From NCBI RefSeq assembly GCF_028595285.1, contig NZ_JAQQXQ010000007.1, positions 157,750 to 221,749 of the forward strand: a DNA stretch of 64,000 bases, written 5' to 3'. The translations under genes were made by a program, and so were the position numbers. Shown here piece by piece: positions 16,028 through 25,454 of the stretch; positions within the stretch are counted from its first letter, which is position 1; each line of letters starts with the position of its first letter. This DNA comes from Erythrobacter fulvus (GTDB lineage Bacteria > Pseudomonadota > Alphaproteobacteria > Sphingomonadales > Sphingomonadaceae). The notes under the pieces are model-generated. The model saw only the letters and a list, made by a program, of their open reading frames with translations, ran no database searches and was not told the DNA's origin.

Positions 16028-17206
16028 TCACCAATTGAAGGCCTGCGTCGCCAGCGTGCCGCTGTCATTGCCCTTGAGCGTCATGGTCAGCTGCTTTGTC
16101 TTCCAGTCGATATCGATCAGGCCGTAATTCTCGACCGAGAAAAACTTGGTCGTGCGCGCCGGGTCAGGTTCGCGGGCAGTGCTGCGGTCGTTGTCGTTGC
16201 CGAAGGCGAGGTTGAGCGACGAACTGGTCAGTTCCCAGAATGTCTCGCCCGCCTGTTCGGTCTTGTAGATGCCCGCGGCATGCCGATCACCGGACAGGAT
16301 CAGCAGCCCGCTATCCTCTCGGTCCGCCAGCACACGATAGAGCCGCTCGCGCTCGGTCGGGAAATTGGTCCAGCCTTCGAACTGGTGGGCATCGGTAATC
16401 ACCTGGGTCGACGACACCAGAATCCGCAGGTCGGCGGGCTTGGCCAGTTCCTGCTCCAGCCACGCCCATTGCGTCGCGCCCAGCACCGTCTTGGATGGAT
16501 CGGCATCGGGCAGATAACCGCCCAGCGGCGGACGCTCCCTGCTCCATTCCATGCGCTTGAGATCGGAGCGGAAGAACCGCGTATCGAGCAGGATCACTTG
16601 CACCCGCTTGCCTTCGGGGCCGGTGATGGAGCTGTCATAGACCCCGGGGCGAGAGCGCACTTCGGGTGATGCGTTCCAGAAGGTTTCGAACAATTCCTCG
16701 CCCCAGCGGCGCATCGGGAAGCTGCCGCCCGCATCATTGAGGCCGAAATCGTGATCGTCCCACGTCGCTATCATCGGGAAGCGGGCACGGAACTGCGCGA
16801 ATTCGGGGTGCGATGCCTGCAAGGCATAGGCCTTGCGCAAGGACTCCAGCCCTGCGTCCGCGTCCCAGCCGTTGTCGCCATAGACATTGTCGCCGATCAT
16901 CATGAACAGCTGCGGGTTCTGCGCGGCGATCTGCGCCCACATGTGCTGCGGCGCGGACTGGTGGTTGCAGCTGCCAAAGGCGATGCGGGTGAGCGTGGTG
17001 GCGGGCGACAGCGCGGGGTTCGGCCCGGCCTCGGGCATGGTTACCTGCTTGCGCAGCTGAGCGTAATAGGGGGCGAGCAGCTGATCGGGCGCAAGGCTGA
17101 CTGCGACGGGAACGTCGCTTTCAGGAGCGAGACTATCGGCCATGAGCGGCGCGGCAGCGAGGCCGAGTGCAGCAAAAGTGGTGGCGGCAAGCAGCGACGG
17201 ACGCAT
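16028..17206 (-). CDS. PhoD-like alkaline phosphatase family protein
   Basis: A 392-residue secreted phosphoesterase (signal peptide MRPSLLAATTFAALGLAAAPLMADS). Metal-ligand motifs of the PhoD-like metallophosphatase fold are visible: FGSCNHQ, MIGDNVYGDNGWDADA, ATWDDHDFGLNDAGG and LSGDRHAAGIY. It probably removes phosphate from diesters or monoesters in the periplasm or outside the cell. No phosphate-regulon genes are next to it. Confidence 0.88.
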   Translation of the reverse strand: MRPSLLAATTFAALGLAAAPLMADSLAPESDVPVAVSLAPDQLLAPYYAQLRKQVTMPEAGPNPALSPATTLTRIAFGSCNHQSAPQHMWAQIAAQNPQLFMMIGDNVYGDNGWDADAGLESLRKAYALQASHPEFAQFRARFPMIATWDDHDFGLNDAGGSFPMRRWGEELFETFWNASPEVRSRPGVYDSSITGPEGKRVQVILLDTRFFRSDLKRMEWSRERPPLGGYLPDADPSKTVLGATQWAWLEQELAKPADLRILVSSTQVITDAHQFEGWTNFPTERERLYRVLADREDSGLLILSGDRHAAGIYKTEQAGETFWELTSSSLNLAFGNDNDRSTAREPDPARTTKFFSVENYGLIDIDWKTKQLTMTLKGNDSGTLATQAFNW

Positions 17207-17289
17207 GGAAAACTCCCTCGGGATTCGCGGTAAGCGATGATCTGGCCGCGCTCCATGACACAGGTGCGACGGGCGCGAAAGATCTCTGG

Positions 17290-18402
17290 TCAGAGCGGCG
17301 GGAGCTGGGAGAAATCGGTCAGCGCCGCATCGCGCAAGCCCCGCCAGACATTGCGTGCCTGCACTGTCTCGGCAACATCATGGACGCGCAGCAGATGGAC
17401 GCCCGCCTCCATCCCCTTCACCACCAGCGCGATCGATCCGGCGAGACGCTGGTCAGCGCTTTCCTCACCCGACAAGGCGCCGATCATGCGCTTGCGGCTG
17501 ACGCCGAGCAGCAGCGGGCTGCCGAGCGCATGGAACAGCGGCAGGGCGTTGAGAAGCGCCAGATTCTCTCCCAGCGACTTACCAAAGCCGATCCCGGGAT
17601 CGAGGATGATGCGATCCTCTGCCACGCCCGCGGCCACCGCCCGTTCGCGCGCGAGCTTGAGGAAATCAAAAACCGCGCTCACCACATCGGCATATTGTCC
17701 GCCCGCGTGCAGATCCTCGCCCGCGCCGGGGGCGTGCATCAGGACAACAGGACAGCCTGCCTCGGCCACCACCTCGATACTGCGCGGGTCGTAACGCAGC
17801 GCGGACACGTCGTTCGCCATATGGGCGCCAGCCGAAAGAGCAGCCGCCAGCACGCCCGCGCGGCGTGTATCGACGCTGATCGCGGCACCCATCGCCGCAC
17901 AATATTCGACCGCGGGGGCAACCCGGCGGATTTCCTCGTCCTCGAACGTCGCTGCTGCGCCGGGACGCGTGCTTTCCCCGCCGATGTCGATGATCGCAGC
18001 ACCGGCTTCCAGCATCGCGGCCGCGGCGGCACGGCCCGCCTCGGGATCGTCGTTCTTGCCGCCGTCGGAAAAACTGTCGGGCGTGACGTTGAGGATGCCC
18101 ATGATTTGCGGCTGGTCGAGCCGGATAGTGCGCCCGCCCAGTTGCAGCGGGGCATGGGTCTTGCGCAGGTTGGCGAGCTGCCGCTGCGCCTCGCGCGCCG
18201 CCGCTTCGGGCAGGCGCGCAATAGCTTCAGGAAGGGCCGCCGCAGTGGTGACAATCCGTTCCGCCACGTCTCCGTCGCGCCGCAGCACCAGCGCGAATTC
18301 GCGGGCATAGGCCATGCTGCCGCCCAGCCGCACAGCATCGCCCTCCACCGCCTGCGGGCCGGAGACGAGCGTAAGCGGGTGGAGATAGACGCTTTCGGTC
18401 AT
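17290..18402 (-). CDS. folP: Dihydropteroate synthase with N-terminal extension
   Basis: 370 residues. The catalytic TIM barrel begins near residue 99 with QIMGILNVTPDSFSDGG and continues with IDIGGESTRPGAA, ISVDTRRA, the conserved LDPGIGFGKSLGENLALL and LLGVSRKRMIG. It condenses 4-aminobenzoate with dihydropterin pyrophosphate in folate synthesis and is the sulfonamide target. The first 95 residues are extra relative to the usual 280-residue enzyme and match no domain I recognise. It lies 18 bp downstream of ccrM on the same strand and may be read through from it. Confidence 0.93.
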   Translation of the reverse strand: MTESVYLHPLTLVSGPQAVEGDAVRLGGSMAYAREFALVLRRDGDVAERIVTTAAALPEAIARLPEAAAREAQRQLANLRKTHAPLQLGGRTIRLDQPQIMGILNVTPDSFSDGGKNDDPEAGRAAAAAMLEAGAAIIDIGGESTRPGAAATFEDEEIRRVAPAVEYCAAMGAAISVDTRRAGVLAAALSAGAHMANDVSALRYDPRSIEVVAEAGCPVVLMHAPGAGEDLHAGGQYADVVSAVFDFLKLARERAVAAGVAEDRIILDPGIGFGKSLGENLALLNALPLFHALGSPLLLGVSRKRMIGALSGEESADQRLAGSIALVVKGMEAGVHLLRVHDVAETVQARNVWRGLRDAALTDFSQLPPL

Positions 18403-18420
18403 GCGCGGACGGACGGCCGG

Positions 18421-19815
<1,395 letters not shown>

Positions 19816-20439
19816 TCAGATCAGGCTGAGCTGCGCGACGGGGGCAAAGCTGCGGCGATGGAGCGGGCTGGCGCCGTGCAGCCGCAGCGCTTCCATGTGT
19901 TCGGCGGTGCCGTAGCCCTTGTTGCGTTCCCACCCGTATTGCGGGAAGGCCTGCGCTGCTTCGAGCATCAGCCGGTCGCGCCATTCCTTGGCGACGATAG
20001 AGGCGGCGGAAATGGCCGGTTCGATCCCGTCGCCGCCGACGATCGGCCTTGCCGGCCAGCACCATTCGCCGCACCGTCCCGCCGGGGTCATGTTGCCGTC
20101 GATCAGCACCTCGCATCGCACCCCGCCCAGAGCGGACATCAGGCTGGCGACGGCGCGTGTCATGCCGAGCATCGTGGCCTGGAATATGTTGACCCGGTCG
20201 ATCTCCTCAGGCTCGACCACTGCAACGGCCCAGCAGCAATGCGCACGGATCGCTTCGTCGAGCACTGCGCGGCGCTTTGCGGAAAGGCGCTTGGAATCGT
20301 CGAGCCCCGCAGGTATCTCGCGCCCCAACACAACCGCCGCGGCCACCACCGGCCCGGCCAGCGGCCCGCGGCCGGCCTCGTCAACACCGATGACGAGCGT
20401 TTCGTCCGTAACCGCAAAACCCGGAGTGACCCCTAGCAT
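19816..20439 (-). CDS. rnhB: Ribonuclease HII
   Basis: A 207-residue enzyme removing ribonucleotides from DNA. The DEDD-type active site is visible: VIGVDEAGRGPLAGPVVAAA, DSKRLSAKRR, EVLIDGN and AISAASIVAKEWRDR, followed by the C-terminal GYGTAEHMEALRLHG. Start ATG 20439 gives the normal N-terminus; the frame is open upstream but that part lies inside the divergent gene. Its ATG shares two bases with the ATG of the divergent sugar dehydrogenase (CATG). It precedes ccrM, a pairing common in alphaproteobacteria. Confidence 0.94.
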   Translation of the reverse strand: MLGVTPGFAVTDETLVIGVDEAGRGPLAGPVVAAAVVLGREIPAGLDDSKRLSAKRRAVLDEAIRAHCCWAVAVVEPEEIDRVNIFQATMLGMTRAVASLMSALGGVRCEVLIDGNMTPAGRCGEWCWPARPIVGGDGIEPAISAASIVAKEWRDRLMLEAAQAFPQYGWERNKGYGTAEHMEALRLHGASPLHRRSFAPVAQLSLI

Positions 20440-21592
20440 GATCCGTTCATCCAGCCTCCTCACCGCTCTTTCCGTCCCCGCGCTGATGCTGGCAAGCTGT
20501 GCCAACGCCGAAACCGGGGAAAGCAGTGGTGATGGCTCCGCGCCCTTCACGATAACCGAGAAGGCGAGCTTCAACGAGCCCTGGGCGATCGAATTCGCGC
20601 CCGGCACGCCGGTGCTGTTCGTGACCGAGAAATCGGGGACGATGAAGTTTCTCGATACCGCAACCGGCATCATCGGCACCGTCAGCGGCCTTCCGGACGT
20701 GGCCTATGGCGGCCAGGGCGGGCTTGGCGACATCGCCTTTCTCGACAGCGAGGCCTCCGATGTGCTCGATCGCCGCACGATCTACCTGAGCTGGGCCGAA
20801 GCCGGTGATGGCGACACCCGCGGCGCAGTGGTGGGCAAGGGCACGCTGGTGTGCGGCGAGACGGAAAGCTGCGCCATCGAAGGCCTCACGGTCATCTGGC
20901 GTCAGACCCCCAAGGTGGCGGGCCGCGGCCACTATTCGCACCGCATCAGCATCTCGCCCGACGGGCAGTATCTGTTCATCGCCAGTGGTGAGCGGCAGAA
21001 GATGCAGCCCGCGCAGGATACCACCAACACCCTCGGCACCATTGTGCGCCTCAACCTCGACGGCACGCCTGCGGCAGGCAATCCGATGGCAGACAAGGGC
21101 GGCGTGACGGCAGAGATTTGGTCCTACGGGCACCGCAACATTCTGGGGTTGGACTGGGATGCGAGCGGGCGTTTGTGGGAAGTCGAACATGGCCCGGCAG
21201 GCGGCGATGAGCTGAACCTTGTCGCGGCGGGAGCCAATTACGGCTGGCCGGAGCGCTCGAACGGCGATCATTACAACGGTGATCCGATCCCCGATCACAG
21301 CGCGGATGACGGCTTTGCCAAGCCTGCCCTCAGCTGGACTCCGGTGATCGCACCGGGCGACATGATCATCTATTCGGGCGACATGTTCGGCGCATGGAAG
21401 GGCAATGCGCTGATCGCCGGTCTGGGGTCTCAGGCGCTGGTGCGGGTCGCGTTCGACGGCGAAAGCGCGCAAGAGGCCGGCCGTTACGACTTCGGCGCCC
21501 GCCTGCGCTCGGTCGAGCAGGGTCCGGATGGCGCGATCTGGGTTGCCGAAGACGGCAAGGACGGCCGGGTATTGAAGCTCACCGCCGAATGA
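20438..21592 (+). CDS. PQQ-dependent sugar dehydrogenase-family lipoprotein
   Basis: 384 residues with a lipoprotein signal (lipobox LASC, Cys near residue 21) and a six-bladed beta-propeller of the glucose/sorbosone dehydrogenase family: LPDVAYGGQGGLGDIAF, YSHRISISPDGQYLFIASGE, EIWSYGHRNILGLDWDASG and LWEVEHGPAGGDELN. The conserved His, Arg and Asn expected for PQQ contact appear present (GHRN). It probably oxidises an aldose in the periplasm. It leads a rightward run with close spacing: GNAT overlaps by ATGA, then DUF1285, NUDIX and cca. Confidence 0.88.
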   Translation: MIRSSSLLTALSVPALMLASCANAETGESSGDGSAPFTITEKASFNEPWAIEFAPGTPVLFVTEKSGTMKFLDTATGIIGTVSGLPDVAYGGQGGLGDIAFLDSEASDVLDRRTIYLSWAEAGDGDTRGAVVGKGTLVCGETESCAIEGLTVIWRQTPKVAGRGHYSHRISISPDGQYLFIASGERQKMQPAQDTTNTLGTIVRLNLDGTPAAGNPMADKGGVTAEIWSYGHRNILGLDWDASGRLWEVEHGPAGGDELNLVAAGANYGWPERSNGDHYNGDPIPDHSADDGFAKPALSWTPVIAPGDMIIYSGDMFGAWKGNALIAGLGSQALVRVAFDGESAQEAGRYDFGARLRSVEQGPDGAIWVAEDGKDGRVLKLTAE

Positions 21593-22134
21593 GCGCCGCT
21601 GCCACCGCCACACTGATCCCGCTCGAGGCGGTCGAGCCTGCCATGATCGAGGAAGTACTCGACCGTGCGTTCGGGCCGGATCGCCATGCGCGCACCGCCT
21701 ATCGCATTCGCGAAGGCATGCCGTGGCTGCCGGCACTGAGCTTTGCCGCGCTCGACGAGAACGAATTGCTGGTCGGCACGATCCAGTGCTGGCCGATCGC
21801 GCTCCAGACCAAGCAGGGGCCGGTGCCCTTGGTGATGGTCGGGCCGGTGGCGGTGGTGCCGGAACGCCAGGGCGAAGGCTTCGGCATCGGGCTGATGAGC
21901 GCGATGATTGCAGCGGATGCCGATCTTGCAAAAGGCGGGCGCGGCGCGTTGGCGCAGGTGCTGATCGGCGATGCGGATTATTATGGCCGCTGGGGCTTCT
22001 CGGCGGCGTTCACCGGCGGATGGCGCTGCCCCGGCCCCTATGAGCCCGAACGCCTGCTGGCGCGCGGCGCATCGCTGGCCGCCATGCCCGCCGAAGGCAT
22101 GCTCGGGCCGTGGGAAATGGCGGCGGGGCGCTAA
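21589..22134 (+). CDS. GNAT family N-acetyltransferase
   Basis: A 181-residue GNAT fold. The acetyl-CoA pyrophosphate-binding motif is VGPVAVVPERQGEGFGIGLM, and a Tyr-rich segment IGDADYYGRWGFSAAF marks the C-terminal half, as in YhbS-like proteins. The substrate is unknown. The start overlaps the stop of the sugar dehydrogenase (ATGA), so translation is probably coupled. Confidence 0.88.
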   Translation: MSAAATATLIPLEAVEPAMIEEVLDRAFGPDRHARTAYRIREGMPWLPALSFAALDENELLVGTIQCWPIALQTKQGPVPLVMVGPVAVVPERQGEGFGIGLMSAMIAADADLAKGGRGALAQVLIGDADYYGRWGFSAAFTGGWRCPGPYEPERLLARGASLAAMPAEGMLGPWEMAAGR

Positions 22135-22180
22135 GCCCCTTCACCTTCCCGCGCTGTTCTGGCATCGCTGCTAGCAACCG

Positions 22181-22735
22181 ATGCCTTACGAACCGCCACC
22201 ATATCTTGCCGAACTGACCCTCGCGGAAATTGCCGACCTCGTTGCGCAGCGCAAGCTGCCGCCCGTCGAAGGCTGGGCACCGCAGCAGAGCGGCGACAGC
22301 CAGATGCGGATCGCCGCCGACGGAACGTGGTATCACGAAGGCGAGCCTATCCGGCGCGAGGCAATGGTGCGCGCCTTCGCGGGCCTGCTGAAGCGCGATG
22401 AGGACGGGCAGCACTGGCTCGTCACCCCGTTCGAGAAGCTGACCATCGCGGTCGAGGATGCCGCCTTCATCGCGGTCGATTGCGCGCGCGCCGATGATGC
22501 GCTGGCGTTCCGCCTCAACACGGACGATCTGGTGATCGCCGGGCCAGAGCATCCCTTGCGGATCGCGGGGGATGCGGAATCCCCGGCAGCCTATTTGCAG
22601 GTGCGGCGCGGGTGCGAAGCGCGGCTCAACCGGTCGACATGGGCACAGCTGGCCGAAATCGCACTTGCCGAAGGGGCAGAGGACAATGGCTGGCAGATCG
22701 CCAGCAAAGGCGCGACGTTCTCGCTGCTGTCATGA
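22181..22735 (+). CDS. DUF1285 domain protein
   Basis: A 184-residue protein of the DUF1285 family: GDSQMRIAADGTWYHEGEPI, the RAFAGLLKRDEDGQHWLVTP segment and EKLTIAVEDAAFIAVD. Family structures show two small pleckstrin-like beta domains; the function is not established. The stop overlaps the NUDIX start (ATGA). Frequent location next to a CoA-type NUDIX gene and cca suggests a conserved operon. Confidence 0.9.
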   Translation: MPYEPPPYLAELTLAEIADLVAQRKLPPVEGWAPQQSGDSQMRIAADGTWYHEGEPIRREAMVRAFAGLLKRDEDGQHWLVTPFEKLTIAVEDAAFIAVDCARADDALAFRLNTDDLVIAGPEHPLRIAGDAESPAAYLQVRRGCEARLNRSTWAQLAEIALAEGAEDNGWQIASKGATFSLLS

Positions 22736-23358
22736 CGATGTCGGCCCGCCCCAGCCTTTACGAACCGCTAGCCCGCCTGTTCGCGGAAGGGCACGCGCGC
22801 GACATTCCCGACCTGCTGAGCGATGCCGCCTTCGCCCGCGAAGGACGCGCCACGCCCGCCGCGGTGCTGATCGCGATTACCGATGTGCCGGACGATCCGC
22901 AGGTGATCCTCACCCAGCGTCCCCGCGGAATGCGCGATCACCCCGGACAGGTCGCCTTTCCCGGCGGCAAGATCGATCCGGGCGAGGATGCCGTCACCGC
23001 CGCGCTGCGCGAGGCCGAGGAGGAGCTCGCTCTCCCGCGGGAAGCGGTGCGGGTGATCGGTACCAGCGATCTCTATCACACCGGCACCGGCTTCATCGTC
23101 ACGCCGGTGGTTGGCGTGGTGCCGCCCGATCTCGATCTGAAGCCCGATCCGGTCGAGGTTGCCGACTGGTTCGAGGCGCCGCTGACGATGCTGCTCGATC
23201 CGACCAGCTGGACGGCGAACGAGGTGTTCTGGCGCGGAGCGACGCGGCGCTATCTCGAAATGGACTGGCAGGGATTCCGCATCTGGGGCGTGACCGCGGC
23301 GATCATCGCCAATCTGGCGCGCCGGATCGCGGTGGAGGGTTTGCGCGATGCTGCATGA
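22732..23358 (+). CDS. NUDIX hydrolase, CoA pyrophosphatase-like
   Basis: 208 residues with the full Nudix box GGKIDPGEDAVTAALREAEEEL, given here by its ends at about residues 79 and 100, and the upstream CoA-pyrophosphatase (NUDT7/YeaB-type) signature LTQRPRGMRDHPGQVAFPGG. It should cleave CoA or acyl-CoA to phosphopantetheine and 3',5'-ADP. Start ATG 22732 overlaps the DUF1285 stop, and its last 11 bases overlap cca. Confidence 0.9.
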   Translation: MTMSARPSLYEPLARLFAEGHARDIPDLLSDAAFAREGRATPAAVLIAITDVPDDPQVILTQRPRGMRDHPGQVAFPGGKIDPGEDAVTAALREAEEELALPREAVRVIGTSDLYHTGTGFIVTPVVGVVPPDLDLKPDPVEVADWFEAPLTMLLDPTSWTANEVFWRGATRRYLEMDWQGFRIWGVTAAIIANLARRIAVEGLRDAA

Positions 23359-24538
23359 TCTGTCGCAGGCCGAATGGCCCCGCCGCCAAGGCCTCGCCAT
23401 GCTGACGGCAGCGCTGGGCGCGGAAAATATCCGCTGGGTCGGCGGTGCGGTGCGCGACAGCCTGTTGGGGACCGATGTGCAGGATGTCGACTGCGCGACC
23501 CTGCTTACGCCCGACAAGGTCATCGACCTGTGCCGGGCGGCGGGTATCCGCACCGTGCCGACCGGGATCGAGCACGGCACCGTTACCGCCATCCTCAAGG
23601 ATGGCCCGGTCGAGATTACCACGCTGCGACGCGACGTGACGACCGACGGGCGGCGCGCGACCATCGCCTTCGCGTCCGAATGGCGCGAGGATGCGGCCCG
23701 GCGCGATTTCACCATCAACGCACTCTATGCCGATCCGGTGACACTGGCGATCAGCGACTTTTTCGGCGGGCTCGATGATCTTGCGGCACGGCGGGTGCGT
23801 TTCATCGGCGATGCCCGCGCCCGGATTGCCGAGGATCACTTGCGGATCCTGCGCTATTTCCGCTTCCAGGCGCGTTTCGGTGCCGAACTGGATCCGCAGG
23901 CCGAAGAAGCGTGCAGCGAACTCGCCCACACGCTGAAAGGCCTCAGCCGCGAACGCATCGCTGCCGAATTGCTGGCATTGCTTGCTCTGCCCGATCCGTA
24001 TGCGACGCTGGAGCGTATGCGGTCCGGCGGGGTGCTCGGCGTGATCCTGCCCGAAGCCTGCCCTGCCCAGCTTGCCGCGCTGGGGCGGCTGATCGTCACC
24101 GAAGCCGGACAGGGCTTTGCCCCGGATCCGGTGCGGCGGCTGGCGGCGCTGCTGCCGCCCTCGCCCGACGTTGCCGAAACGGTCGCTGCGCGGCTGCGGC
24201 TGTCCAAGGCCCAGCGTGGCCGGCTGGTTTCTGCAGCCGAGCGCAGCGCGACCGACGCCGAGCATCCGCAGGCGCTCGCTTATCGCATCACGCCTCCAAG
24301 CGCGATCGACCGGTTGCTGCTGCTGGGGGCCGATGCGCGGACGATCGCTTCGTGGACCGTTCCGGTGTTTCCCCTGAAAGGCGGCGCTATCGTCGCGCGC
24401 GGAGTGACCGCGGGCCCGGCGGTGGCGCGTATCCTTCAGACGATCGAGGCGAAGTGGGTCGCGGAAGGCTTTCCCGGCGCCGCCCGGGTCGAGGAATTGC
24501 TGGCCGAGGCGCTGGCCGATCAGCCCCCGGCGGGGTGA
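23348..24538 (+). CDS. cca: CCA tRNA nucleotidyltransferase
   Basis: A 396-residue class II polymerase beta-type enzyme: WVGGAVRDSLLG (the GGxVRD motif), catalytic acidic pair DVQDVDCAT, EWREDAARRDFTINALYADP and RIAEDHLRILRYFRFQARFG. It adds or repairs the 3' CCA of tRNAs, although the tRNA-Val gene at 55097 encodes its own CCA. Last gene of the operon that begins at the sugar dehydrogenase. Confidence 0.93.
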   Translation: MLHDLSQAEWPRRQGLAMLTAALGAENIRWVGGAVRDSLLGTDVQDVDCATLLTPDKVIDLCRAAGIRTVPTGIEHGTVTAILKDGPVEITTLRRDVTTDGRRATIAFASEWREDAARRDFTINALYADPVTLAISDFFGGLDDLAARRVRFIGDARARIAEDHLRILRYFRFQARFGAELDPQAEEACSELAHTLKGLSRERIAAELLALLALPDPYATLERMRSGGVLGVILPEACPAQLAALGRLIVTEAGQGFAPDPVRRLAALLPPSPDVAETVAARLRLSKAQRGRLVSAAERSATDAEHPQALAYRITPPSAIDRLLLLGADARTIASWTVPVFPLKGGAIVARGVTAGPAVARILQTIEAKWVAEGFPGAARVEELLAEALADQPPAG

Positions 24539-24783
24539 ACCGCGCCTGAGGGGCGATGGATGCCCTTGCCGCATGCCTTCATGCGCTTGCCATCGGCGAC
24601 TTGCCCGGTCTAGGAACCACATGCGGGTTTCGTGCATTTATTGCATGCGCGCTCCTACTCAACCGGCGCTTTGCGTCGGCCTCTCGCCCGGCCTCTCCCG
24701 GCCATCCGGCATCCCGCGTGTCCCGCCGCCGCTGCCACCCCCCGGCAGCGTTCCGATGAAGTGCAAAGATGGAGACAACATCA

Positions 24784-25380
24784 ATGAAATCCGCGAAGCT
24801 GGCGCTGCTGGCCACCCTTCTTGCAACCGCTCCGGTTGTGGCTCACGCGCAGGATGTCGGCGCTACCGTCTATGGCAATGACGGGAATCCCATCGGCACG
24901 GTCGAAAGCGTCGCCAACGGCGTCGTCACGATCGACACCGGCAAGCACAAGGCACCGATCCCCGCCGACCTGATCGGCACCGGGGAAACCGGCCCCAGCA
25001 TCAACGCCACCAAGGGCCAGATCGATGCGATGATGGATGCGCAGGTCGCCGAAGCCAATGCCAAGCGCGATGCCGCGCTGGTCGAGGGCGCAGCGGTGGT
25101 CAGCGCCGACGGCATGCCCGCAGGCACAGTCTACACCATCGACAGCGAAGACGCCGTGATCGTCCAGAACGATGCCGGGATCGTCACGCTGACCCGCGAA
25201 TCTTTCGCCGTCAGCCCCGAAGGTGCGCTGATGGCGCTCTATTCGGCGCAGCAGTTGACCGCCAACACCGTGTCGGTGCCCGAAGGTGCGGAAATCCTCA
25301 CCCCGGCGCAGGCCCGCGCCAAGGAAGCCGAAATGGCCTCCTCGAGCGAAGGCGAGGCGGCTACCGGCGCCAGCATGTAA
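24784..25380 (+). CDS. Secreted protein of unknown function with two repeat-like beta domains
   Basis: 198 residues with a clear signal peptide (MKSAKLALLATLLATAPVVA, cleavage after AHA). The mature part has two similar segments, DVGATVYGNDGNPIGTVESV and a later VVSADGMPAGTVYTIDSEDA, a PRC-barrel-like pattern of short beta strands, separated by an Ala/Glu-rich helix and ending in an acidic Ser/Glu tail. No known function. ATG 24784 follows GGAGA at good spacing; an in-frame ATG at 24769 precedes it. A strong terminator follows. Confidence 0.75.
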   Translation: MKSAKLALLATLLATAPVVAHAQDVGATVYGNDGNPIGTVESVANGVVTIDTGKHKAPIPADLIGTGETGPSINATKGQIDAMMDAQVAEANAKRDAALVEGAAVVSADGMPAGTVYTIDSEDAVIVQNDAGIVTLTRESFAVSPEGALMALYSAQQLTANTVSVPEGAEILTPAQARAKEAEMASSSEGEAATGASM

Positions 25381-25406
25381 GCACGCGCTCCCTTTGCGGG
25401 ACACAC

Positions 25407-25444
25407 AAAGCCGCGGTCACCGTCACGGGTGCCCGCGGCTTTTT
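25407..25444 (+). terminator. Rho-independent terminator
   Basis: AAAGCCGCGG (25407-25416) pairs with the CCGCGGCTTT region ending at 25442, with TTTT directly after. It terminates the secreted-protein gene and lies just before the convergent parC end. Confidence 0.8.
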
Positions 25445-25454
25445 GCATTTCGCG

